A stretch of DNA of 64,000 nucleotides from Oscheius onirici (lineage: Eukaryota; Nematoda; Chromadorea; Rhabditida; Rhabditidae): NCBI GenBank assembly GCA_932521025.1, contig OW051468.1, positions 6,758,064 to 6,822,063 of the forward strand, read 5' to 3'. The notes under the pieces were generated by a model, which was not told where the DNA came from, did not search any database, and saw nothing but the letters and a program-made list of their open reading frames with translations. The position numbers were made by a program, and so were the translations under genes. Below are positions 54,054 through 64,000 of this stretch, in pieces; the stretch's first letter is position 1; each line of letters starts with the position of its first letter.

Positions 54054-57000
54054 TTACTCGTAGCCTTTCGGCAACATTGGCGAATACGAAGGATCTTGAG
54101 ATGGGACAGGTCGCGGTCGAGTAGCTGCCGTCTTGCTCGTCTGCCTCGTCACAGCGTCTGTTGATCGCCAACAGCAGCACATGGAAAATGTTTTGCAGAA
54201 TTCTCTGGAAGTGAAATTGTCTTCAGATCCAAAGTCAAAATCTCACCTTCTAAAGACATGCGACATTAGCGCACAAAGAACGAAATTAACGGCACTGTTT
54301 GTAAGAGAAAGTAGGTCGAAAACACTGCCGACTTGAAAATTGAGAATCATCAATTGGGGATAGATTCCGGCTGCTAGAGCAAACAGTCCCTGAGGAAGTT
54401 CTGTAAGCAGGAAGACGGCAACTATCACTGTTAACATTGCCGTCGTTCGTTCTGCCTAAACTTTGGGTCTCAAAAAGAACTCTGATTCGTACCTGTGAGT
54501 TTCCAGTCGTCACTGAACCTCCACAGAGACGTGATCGTCTCTCGCGTGCCTCGACCAACATTCGTACCAGTAATGTCATGAAAATGGTAAGTAATATACA
54601 AGGAATCAGCTTCAGAAGCCAGGCTAAAAACGACTTGTGCATTAATACTCTTCAAAATTCCTACCAACAATCCAGTAGTTTGCCCTCTCCCACGTACAAT
54701 TCCACCACCCGGGTCTGTCAAACTCGTAGTGATTAATTTTATCTTCTTTTGACCACAAGGGGCCATATTTCGGATGATCGAGGCAGCTCTCGGGAACTGG
54801 TCTCTCTTGGAGGAAAGTGATCTCGTATCGCAGCATATTCAGTAAGGAGCCAAGAAATGCTGTGATGGTGGCTACAGCAATTGCAACCAAGGCAGCAGAA
54901 TAGCTGTTGCATGGCGGTAGTCGACTGGTTGCATGACTACCTCGGTACAGGACCAGGTATCTACAAAGTTAATATTTTACCAAAACCTGTTCTAGTTTGA
55001 AAACATGAATGAGTTACTATAATCTTACCTTAGGACTGCCATATTAACCGTAAGCCAGAGACTGACAGAGTGAACAAAGACACTCATGCACGCGTAGAAT
55101 TTCGTATATATTACCCAACCTGGAAGAACTGTTTGAGCAGGAAATGAATTGAACACCATACCGTAGGAGAAGAACCATGGATGACAGAACTCGACCGGCT
55201 TGAAGATGAGATATGTCGCCATTAGGAAACCGTCACAGAAGGCGATCACGATCAATAGTACATTGAATGGACTTTTCCTGAAAAAAGACTGCATCTTCGC
55301 AATGGGACCCTTGTGGCTACCAATGTTTTTCCAGAGGAGCCAACACATAGAGAGACAACAGCATCGCAAATGTTGATTACATTAGAGGCACTCAGACTTG
55401 GCCCCAAAGACTTGTTTTCAGATTGTGGCACACAGGTGTGGGAATCCTCTTGTTTATAAACAATGTCCAACAAGGCGGCTGACAAATGTTTATACCACAG
55501 CTAATGCCATTCGGAGCATGTTTTGATGCTGCTCTCTTTCTACTCTACTGATTAGTGATAAGGTTGTGAACTCTCTCGAGAGCCAGAAGGGATTCGATAA
55601 ATCCGTTTTGGCTCCACGAAATTCAATTTGCACGATGTATTGTTGTACTTCCGAAAATGTTATTTTGTGCGAAAACTTGTGTGCAACCTCTTGACCCTTC
55701 AAATTCCTACAGGAACATTAAAATCGTTATACATTTCGCTGCATAGACGTGGCTGACGGGCCGGGCCGGCCCGGGCCTGAAAAGCCCGGCCCGCGGGGAA
55801 ATTTTGGAAAAAGGGATGTTTTTTTTTTACCAAAATCTGCATGTTTTCGTCATTTTTAGTAAAAAAAAAAAAAAAAAAAGTTCAGCAAAATATAACAATA
55901 TTATTATTCTTTGATTTAGTTCGAAAATGCGCTAAAATGCACTATAATATGACCAGCTTCATTTTTGGTCCGATCCCGGTCCGACGGCCAAGTCTGGGGA
56001 CCGGGCCGAGGCGGCCTCTTACAGAAACGAATTTTTCATAGACGAACCTCATAGCTGGCCGGAGAAGAACAATAATGATGGCAGCATTGGCAAAAACTCC
56101 TAGAACACAGAGAATCCTGTAAACATAGAAGTAGATGGGATTGAAGATGTCCAAGAATGGTGTCATAACCTGGAAACTGAGTTTGTGTTTGTTGAGAGAA
56201 AACGAAAAAAAAAGTTGAACTTGCACAACGTGGTTCTTCTCAGGATAACTACCATTCTTTTCAGCGAGCACCAAACGACTACAGAAACTAGCGATCTAAT
56301 AAGTCAGCAGGAAAAAAAATTTAGTTGTAGTTTATTTTAGTTGCCCTATTATCCCAGGTGTTCGGCTCACTCCCCCACCCCAACATTTGCACATTTCGAG
56401 ACGAACTGATTCGATTTAGAGTTGTGCCCTGAGGCAGTGTCGCCGCGAAGATTCCGCTTGAATATTAGAGCAAAACTCCGTGTACCTACGCAGTTGCAGA
56501 CGGATGACAACTCCCCCGAATCTGCCCAGAATATCTGAACGTTCTGATCAGCATCACTCGTTTTCAATTCCTGATGTTTCAACTTTATCAAATGTTCTCC
56601 TTCATTTCTTTAACATAATTGTAAAATGACAGGAAGACAAACAGGAGAGAGGCTGAGCCGATCCGTTAGGTATGTACATAGACGAGAAGAGGCTGTTGTA
56701 CGAAGTAGAAGAGAGTCACAGGAAAATGCTGCCGGGAGGACAAAAGAGCGCCAGAATACTTATTTAGTCTGTTCTCATGGTATAGCAGGTCCCGATTTTG
56801 GTGTAGGGTGGAAACGAGATCCATTACGGGATGTCGTAATGAGTCCACGTCAACAAGGGTGGTCTCTAACAGCTCATGCCTCAATACTACTACGATGAGA
56901 TTCATGTCTTTGTTCATTTCAGTTGGCTAGAAGATAAGATTTTACGGTGTGCAGGTTCAAGTGCTTGCCTGAGATAACTGATTTGCACCACGAATAGACT

Positions 57001-58250
57001 GCGAGCACTTTTAGAAATGCTGGCTGTAAATGAAAAGTGCAAAGCTACAGAGATTTGATACTAAATGATTGTTTAGCAGTTTTCTGACTCAATGTTTAAG
57101 TGATGGTTCCAGAGAAGGAACTGAAAGAGTCCCTGTGGCACCCTCGATCAACTGAGATTCTTTTCGGCACAAACTATCCGTCAGTCGCCTGCTGTCCCAC
57201 GCAAGTCTAAAATATTCAAGATACGCCGCCTCTCGGAGCGAAAGTGTTCCTCCGAGTGTTCTTCTTCAGGAGAAGAGAAATGATCCGACCACCCCTTACT
57301 ACTTGATACACGGCTTCCGTCAACAACGACCAAATACCCTCCTCAAATGCAGCAGACAATGGCTAAGAGATGACAACACGAGGAGGGGATTCACAGCCGG
57401 TCAAACAAATGACCCCGAATGAAATGGGCACGGCTGTCCGGGAGGCGACAAAGATCCTGAGAGAAAAAATACGTCGATTGACAGTCCGTACTTTTAGTCA
57501 CCTTTTTTTCGGAACGTGTACCGCTTTGGAGCTAAGTAGATTTGCGCTAGCCGAGAGAGTCGGAAGAAGATCAGTCTGCTTGTTGACCAACTCGGTTTTA
57601 CTGGGTCCCGTGTGAAAAACCCCCACGCAAAGAATAAAAGGGCCTTCGAAAGGTGTCAATCATTTTAGAGATTTGAGGGGTGGATAAGCAAGTCTATTGC
57701 CTCTTTCAGATCTCCGTTTCCTGTCTCTGGAAGAAGACAAAGAGACATGTACTCTCTTACTAGTGTATAGTAATTAAAAGCCGCACGCTGTTTCTATGAA
57801 TCTTGTCTTGAATTTGGTCGAATGAGATTTGTTGTGTGCTAGAGGGAAGACCTAACTAGCAGATATTGTAATGTGAGTGTTCCACTATAAGAGGAGCGTC
57901 TGTTAACGAGCAAGCAGCCAAAAGATCTCTGTCGATATGAATCGGAAGAGTGCTGCATCGAGAGACTAATGGATGGAGGAACAGTGGTGTTGCTTAGCCA
58001 ATTTGTCTTTGGCATCTCAATTTCGCGGGAACCAGCTAACAGCTTATTTCCAAAACAAAAAGAAACAAGACTTTTGCCTTTCAGGTTTGTACTAATGTTT
58101 ACAATTTTTAAGTCAGGATATTAGAGAGTCCACAATTTTGCTGTTATTAGTGAGAATGGGAAAACTGAGAAAGAAGAAACGACTCACCATTTTGTAGTAC
58201 TCGCGTGCCTCCACGGACTCATTGTAGTTGAGACCAGCACATTCGGCCAT
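54054..58250 (-). CDS. FMRFamide/myosuppressin-type (DMSR-like) GPCR
   Basis: Seven exons (58188-58250, 56048-56169, 55029-55277, 54665-54960, 54493-54623, 54247-54455, 54054-54204) give 406 aa. Exon 1 (MAECAGLNYNESVEAREYYKM) has an N-glycosylation site and is separated by a 2-kb intron. Transmembrane parts: YVYRILCVLGVFANAAII (TM1, with N), FNVLLIVIAFCDGFLMATYL (TM2), SVFVHSVSLWLTVNMAVLRY (TM3; LRY for DRY), TM4 ALVAIAVATITAFLGS, TM5 LIPCILLTIFMTLLV, TM6 MLTVIVAVFLLTELPQG, TM7 ending NSAVNFVLCALMS for NPxxY. The LLTELPQG motif and the NSAVNF ending are typical of nematode DMSR/insect myosuppressin-receptor relatives. Intron 2 holds a MITE copy. If exon 1 is wrong, the ATG at 56166 would start the protein. 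Confidence 0.8.
55750..56020. mobile_element. MITE-like element, copy 2 (inverted relative to copy 1)
   Basis: Begins GGCTGACGGGCCGGGCCGGC. It contains the same core in reverse (TTTTAGTAAAAAAAA, AATATAACAATATTATTATT, GGTCCGATCCCGGTCCGACG) and ends GGGGACCGGGCC. It lies in intron 2 of the DMSR-like gene, about 30 bp from the exon-2 donor at 56047. Confidence 0.8.
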
Positions 58251-60148
58251 GGCCTTGGAGAAAAGGAGAGTGTGACTCTCTACGGGAATCACCTAATTGG
58301 CTCTCCTGACGTCTTCGGGAAATCTCTCTCCCTCCTTCCTCCTAGTAGGCGGAGCAGCCGAGAGGCATTGTGTAGAAGAGAGACACGCCCACCACCTGTG
58401 AAGAAGGATTCATGAAGAAAATGAAAGAGAGCGAACGAGCAAAAGACACAATTAACCCGATGTGTTTATTTTAACAGAGGGCGGACCCGTGCTCTCTTGG
58501 TGGAGGTCTTACGGAGAGGAAATGAGGGGATCTGAGTCGAGAGAACGAACTGGATTGACGAGGCTCTGGAGCTATTAAAGCGGGAGGGGAGATTTGACAA
58601 GGCTAATAGGAGCACACAGACGTGTGTCCGTAATGAGCAGTAACAAAGCTACTCATCGGTGTCATAACACGATCCTCAAGGCTCTTCGTCATGACTCTGA
58701 GAGACGAACGGATATCCTCTCTCTCCCCTTCCGGTGATCCTCCCAGAGGCGGCGACCCAACAAACCCCAAAAAGACGATGATGGATATCCAGCTTCAATT
58801 GAAATAAACACGCATTTCTATCAAATTTAAGCTACGTTGACACTAAATCATAATTCACAACTAGTATTGAAAAAAGGAGACATGGCTGAAGCGCTTTTGG
58901 ACTCACTAATCAGGGTCAGCTTACATAAACTCCGAGAAGCAGCAACTTAACTTGTCTCTCGCTCAGCACATGTGAATAAGCTCACAATGTGTCTTTTGAA
59001 GTGCACAGAGGTGTAGAAATCGGAGAGAAAGAGGAAACTGATATGATGTCAGAAAGAGCCTGACTGGCAGTAATGGCTCTCAATCCGACGGATTGTTTAT
59101 CGTAGAATTATGGCCGACTCCCAGTGGACGAGACTAATTCTGACATGAGCCAGAAAAGTTGGGTCAGAGCAGATGACACAAAGTTATAACACAAAAAATG
59201 TTTTGATGGGCCGAGAGAGCGATTCGGTTGAGTAACACGCCGATTAGGGAAGAGGCAAAACAGGGCGAGAGATGCAGCCATGCGGCAACCAACGCTGTCA
59301 GATGCACAGAGAAATCAGCGGGTGGGGTACAACCTGGTGCCGTTTGGCAGTTTTCAAAAAAGATGATCGATGAGGATAGAGCCCAGCTGACAGCTATCTT
59401 AAAGGTACATTGTCGCGGGTGAAACGCGGTGTCCGAAAATCACATTGGAGTCGGTAGTAGTCTTAACACAAAGTTATAAAGATTTTAGTAAACTTCCGGC
59501 TGAATATTAGCAGTTAACTAAGTCGTGCGTACGCTCCCTAAAGATGACTAACTATCTGTGCTAGCTCACAGAGACTTTCAGAGATCCACAGCCCTTGTGG
59601 AACACAATGGACGGGTCAAATAACCTGGAAGAAAGAGAAGTGTTTGCTTCGTACTCAATGACGCGAATTGGGAAGAAAGAAAAGCGATTCTGTACAGCCG
59701 ATGTGGGCCATCTGAAAAAGAAGTCAGCTGATAAGAGAAACCTCGATACCAGACCCTCTGAAAAGGAACTAACGCGATTGGCTCAATTCGTAATACCGAG
59801 AGCAGGTCTTGTACGACGAACGCTTTTTTGGAAGTAGTTAGTGGTCTTCGCCTCTATTAATTTTCTAATAACCTCAGAAAAACAACAATCTCTCTTTGGA
59901 TAGCTCGAAATAGAGCCTCTTTGGCCTTTATTGTCGCCTCCACACGAGAAATGGCTAGACGAGAATGAAGCTAATGACTCCCTCTCTTATAGCTCTTGTT
60001 CATCTCTAAACGAGACTCTCGTACTCGGCCGGGGCGTCCGAGGGGTTCGGTCTGATGCCAGTCGGATATTAATTTCTGCCACGTCTTGGGGCTCAGCCCA
60101 TTTTTCACTTCTTCCTGAATTTGGGAGAGTGGATTGAATGCGAATTGA
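58251..60148. other. 1.9-kb upstream region, no gene supported
   Basis: Between exon 1 of the DMSR-like gene and the SLC17 stop codon. Open frames (plus 59228-59422, 59595-59837, 59931-60137) carry no domain and no convincing splice partners. Likely promoter of the receptor gene plus the SLC17 3' UTR. Confidence 0.4.
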
Positions 60149-62204
60149 CTAACCATGACCGAAGATTTGAAAGCTTAATCCTGAGGCCAAGAGAACTCCC
60201 GAGAAGAGGTAAAAGACTATACTCCAATCGCCATCATCGCCCTAAAAATTAATATTTAGAAAGGAAGTATAAAATTATGGAAAGTATACGATTAAGGAAT
60301 GTAACAAAGTAAAGTTACCTGAACAAGAGCCAGGATCACAGGTGCTATTGCGCTACCAATTTGAGCATATAATTGGGCGTAGGAAGATAAGAATGCAGTA
60401 AACTGAAGAAAAATAGATAAGTGCTAAAAAAAAACTAACCATTGGTAAGGCACTCACAATCGAAGTGTTGTAACCGGCAACGTAGCCAGAAAAGAAAACC
60501 ATCGACACAATTATTAGCAAAGAAGCCACAAGCGCGTTATCTTGGTCAAGGAAAGCAACCAGCAAAAGGACTATGGCTGTACCAAAACTTGCTGAATCTG
60601 CGGCTCACGCGATAAGAAAAAGAAATACCGATTCCGTTAAAGATTTTCGTTACTACAGTGACAGAGACGTGCCGGGCTTTCATCTTGTCTGCAGCGGTTC
60701 CAACAAGCATTTTTGACACAATTTGAGTACAGAACGGTAATGCGGAGAGGATTCCATTAAGAGACATGTGCATTTTCATGGCGGATTGATTGAAGAGAGG
60801 TAGATACGTAACTAGACCGACAAGTATGAAGGATTGAACAAAGCTGCACCAGCATATTGCATTGACGTTAGCGTTTCGTAGGATCTATTAGAAGTTTTGA
60901 AACTAGCCAACAATAAACCTTGACATAAGGTGTGGGAAGAGGAACTGTCGAAGTTCTGGTTCTTCCACCACCAATGAACTGAAGCTCCACCGCCGTGATA
61001 AACTTACTGAGTCTCGGTTTGTCAGCGGCGATGAACGCCCATACTATCAACATTATTCCAGAAAGAGTGCCTGTAAACTGCGTTGTCCATTGCCATACGT
61101 ATAATTAATAAAATACAAAAATCTTTTCCTCCTACCATATAGAATAAGGGCTAATGGCCATCCTCCAAGAAAAGGGACTTGTGAAAGCTTGGCAGTCAAT
61201 AGCATTCCAATTGCAATTCCTAACTGGTTGCCAGTTGTGTAGACAGCCATGGCGGTCTTAAGAAATGTATTACTAAAAAATTTGGATGATATTCTGTGGA
61301 CCTTTTCTACTGCCGTGTCATACAGCTTATTGTTAGGTAAACTTACAGATTTTTCTTGTAGCGGAAACCATTTACAAATAAGGACTGAGGCAGCAGGGAT
61401 AAAGAAGCCTCAAACCTTGTAAAGTATCTTTTCTGGACAGTATTACCAAAACCAAAGCCCATGACACCTCTAATAATGGCCAACAGAAGAGCACTCCTGA
61501 ATAGAATAACAATGAACGGCATACAAAATGCGCCAGCAGAGCTAGCCATCAGCGTCACTGTTATTATATTCTTCGGCCCAAATCGTGGTATCATAGTGCT
61601 GGCAGTAAGAACAGAGATTGTTGCGCCGACATAGAAAGACGAGTGGATGAAGGACTGTTGTCTGAGAGTCCATGGAAGATTTAGCGGTTCCTGTATCTCT
61701 TTACTCGAAAAACATTTGCCACTTACATGGCAATTCGAAGATTTGTTTGAAGCTGGATCTGCCACGATACAAAGGAGAGCCATTGACAGAGAAGCCCGTC
61801 CAGCTGCTACAACAGCTAAAGAAGTGGCCAGGAGAAGCAGAAGCTGTAGACGGACAGAATAAACACTCCATAGTGCTAGAAAATATTCTTTTGCAACGTA
61901 TAGTTAAACGCGCTCAAAGTTTGGAAACAAAGCCTGCAAGTTGACCAAGTCATAAACTTGATAAGCAAACAATGAGCAATACTTGAATTTTGTTCAAAAC
62001 ACTGAAAATGTCGCTATATCAAATTGATACACTATTAAACGTGGTTTCGTTAGCTGAATACACAAAATATACTATTGTATGCTGTTTGAGGTTCTCACAG
62101 TCACTAATTTTGAAGCTCGCTAAAAGTTAAAGCTACACGTCGAAAACTAGTAAAAGGGGGAGTGATAAATTTAACATACGCATCTCGACAGTCTGGTAGG
62201 CCAT
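60149..62204 (-). CDS. SLC17-type major facilitator (phosphate/organic anion carrier family)
   Basis: Nine exons (62180-62204, 61447-61875, 61347-61408, 61136-61256, 60919-61070, 60629-60884, 60591-60440 read downward, 60319-60402, 60149-60241) give 457 aa. Landmarks: TM1 LLLLLATSLAVVAAGRASLSMAL (the R-x-S-L-S of the family), then NLPWTLRQQSFIHSSFYVGA (the W...Q-x-x-I-x-x-S-F-Y-G-Y-like block), GVMGFGFGFFIPAASVL, KWFPLQEKSTAMAVYTTGNQLG, and later PLFNQSAMKMHMSLNG and SALPFCTQIVSKMLVGT. SLC17 members include vesicular glutamate transporters, sialin and Na+/phosphate carriers; substrate is not decided. A 38-nt intron at 61409-61446 was missed by plain translation. The gene starts 252 bp after the Cys-loop channel ends, same strand. 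Confidence 0.85.
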
Positions 62205-62456
62205 GGTTGTTAGGATTAGGCGCCTCTCTTTGCTCCTTATCAGGCGATGGAAAGACGCTCGTTTCCTGTACTGACAGTGCAGATTTTTATCCAAATCATT
62301 TGACTCGTTCCTTACAACAAGCCTTGTCAAAAATTGGTTTGGTCTAAAAAAAAATCTCAATAGCAGTCACGTTTTACGCAGATACTATGTTTTTAAATCT
62401 TATAATATGATAAGAGTGGTCAGGATGACATGAGGGGAGAAGAGAACTGTGAGCGT
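62205..62456. other. 252-bp intercistronic gap between channel and SLC17 genes
   Basis: Short gap between two co-oriented minus-strand genes, close enough for a nematode-style operon. On the minus strand a pyrimidine/T run ending in TTTTTTAGACC precedes the SLC17 start by ~140 bp. No canonical AATAAA was found close to the channel stop. Confidence 0.4.
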
Positions 62457-64000
62457 TTATTGTTCTGGCCGTAGGTAGTAGCCCCAGTAGCAGATATTGA
62501 AAATGAAGAAACACTGAACATTCTATTAGTTTAAAGAACATATAAACCCTTACAATTGGGAAGGCAAAGAAACTGAATCTATCCAGTTTAGCTCCAAGAT
62601 CCATGAGAAGTCCTTTTCTGTGCAAGTACGTAGCTTCTTTTCTTTTGGCCAGCTCTTCTTGTTCGTTTGTTTCACTATTCCCTGGGTCAAAGGCTTTTAC
62701 GAAATGAAAAACGGCATTCAGAGTAGGGTTAGCTCTTTCTGTCTTTAGCAACAGTTTCTTGTCCTGAAAAAATATTATTAACAAGATTTCTGCTTTACCT
62801 GATACGCCACAAAAGCAAGCTCCAAAAGGGAAGCAAATATGAAGAACACACACGTAAATAACCAGATATCTGGAAAATACTTCAATCAATAAAATAAAGG
62901 GTTCACCTATCGCCTTCACATAGGAAACTGGAGGTAGGGAACGTATGATATTTCCAACCTAAAAACATTATATGCCAGTAGAATGTAAATATTACCTGGA
63001 AAGTGAGGGACATTAGTGAGTTCACTCCAAGAGTTATTCTTGCAGGCAGAGCTTTCGTGTCGATACAAAATGCAATCCAGCTTATGAAGACACTCAAGTA
63101 AGTCGGGGCATACCTGAAAGAATTTAATGAAACAAATCAAATTTATTGAGAACCAAGTAATTTTATCGTTAGGAAGTTAGTCTCAAGTTCATGTCTAAAA
63201 GTGCGGGAAAGAAATAGTAGAGAATTGGCTTTTTTTTCAAATTTCGTGAAAGTAACTCACATCTGCAGGAGATAGAACCCGTAACGTCTTTTCAGTCTGA
63301 ACTCAACTGTTAGTCTATACCATTCTCCAGCTTTGTAGACTTCTGTGTGCTTGTACGTTTTAATGTTTACCTGAATCTTTGACGTGAATTAAAAGACGCT
63401 TACTAAATCAAAGTCGGGAAGTGTCACTTCACCGGCAACTGTAACTGCAGTATTCATCCAACCGACCGACACCGTCGCTGTGTTATAAGAATAACTTTCA
63501 AACACTAGGGAGCACACTTGTTCATCTTGATTGTTTTTTCTAAGAATGCAAAAAACATGTTTACCAATTGGAAATCGGGCTAGATTCATGGCACAAGGCG
63601 ACTGTACCTTGACGCGGTAGTTCAACCAGACCGTTCCATTTGGAAGGAGCATTAGCAGAACATTTGGTTTGGGAGACATGTGTACTTCTGTAGCCTTTGT
63701 GTTTACAATACAAACATTTGGTGTCCAGAGAAACTTTTCGAATTTATCATCAAAGGAAAGGTTTGCTCTGCAGCTATCCAAATGAGCAAACGCTAGTCGC
63801 TCATCGTGCCAGATAGAGCTGTATCAGTGTACTGCTAGTGCACGGTTGTTACCTGAACCAAATGTCGGCCGAAAAGCTGTTGCTCAAGACGGACAGTTCC
63901 ATTATATCCTGGACTGTGACCTCGACGTTTACCGGAACTGGAAGGGGAAGAGGTATCTCGGACCTTGAGTAATTTGTGATGAGATGGTCAAGTAGTATCT
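62457..64000 (-). CDS. Cys-loop ligand-gated ion channel subunit, anion type, 5' end outside window
   Basis: Nine exons seen: 63853-64000 (continues beyond), 63565-63818, 63404-63525, 63261-63370, 62996-63113, 62907-62958, 62799-62869, 62554-62763, 62457-62513. The extracellular part has [44 protein letters not shown] and a 13-residue Cys loop ([10 protein letters not shown] + DEQVC) formed only when a 39-nt in-frame intron is removed. TM1 carries [19 protein letters not shown]2 begins with [18 protein letters not shown], whose PAR motif marks anion-selective channels (GABA, glutamate, glycine types). TM3 is [20 protein letters not shown]4 is [14 protein letters not shown]. The agonist is unknown. 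Signal peptide and first exons are outside the window. Confidence 0.9.

Overview
The window reads as nuclear DNA of a small-genome animal, most likely a nematode. Protein genes are cut by many tiny GT-AG introns (often 30-60 bp). Several start codons sit a few bases after a TTTCAG- or TTCAG-like acceptor, as expected where a spliced leader is added. The families are those of a neuromuscular metazoan: degenerin channel, FMRFamide/myosuppressin-type GPCR, anion-type Cys-loop channel, MAP1/MAPH-1-like protein and an MSP-domain protein. I cannot name the species. All exon models were built by hand from splice motifs and reading phase. In every multi-exon model reported as a complete CDS the exon lengths sum to a multiple of three, except the window-edge fragments.

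Layout. 0-6.6 kb: F-box fragment (+), then on the minus strand a CZIB/UPF0587 zinc protein, a 790-aa degenerin-type DEG/ENaC channel and a small Cys-containing secreted protein. 7.2-9.2 kb: SLC36-type amino acid transporter (+). 9.6-13.3 kb: inhibitory-type SMAD (-). 14.8-15.4 kb: MSP-domain protein with a long Lys/Glu tail (-). 16.2-18.3 kb: PMP3/UPF0057 membrane peptide whose intron holds two fold-back elements. 19.0-21.5 kb: unrecognised secreted Cys-rich protein with many proprotein-convertase sites. 22.1-25.6 kb: decayed non-LTR retrotransposon (-). 26.2-34.0 kb: eIF3 subunit c, homogentisate 1,2-dioxygenase and a small acidic protein ending in a CaaX-like box, all on the plus strand with operon-like spacing. 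34.2-35.8 kb: secreted protein (-) and a two-pass membrane protein (+). 36-39.9 kb: repeats and gene remnants. 40.0-41.4 kb: class A GPCR (-). 44.3-46.3 kb: divergent BTB-BACK and RING genes. 46.5-47.6 kb: repeat cluster. 51.0-53.9 kb: MAP1/MAPH-1-like protein. 54.1-58.3 kb: DMSR/FMRFamide-receptor-like GPCR (-). 60.1-64 kb: SLC17-type transporter and, just upstream of it, a Cys-loop channel running off the window (-).

Functional picture. Many genes fit neuronal or muscle signalling: degenerin, two GPCRs, anion channel, SLC17 and SLC36 carriers, MAP1 and SMAD. These lie beside housekeeping genes (eIF3c, HGD, CZIB). The most unusual content is the convertase-site-rich secreted precursor, the family of interspersed tRNA-derived/microsatellite repeats (one of which appears to supply the 3' splice site of eIF3c exon 2), and the fold-back elements inside introns.
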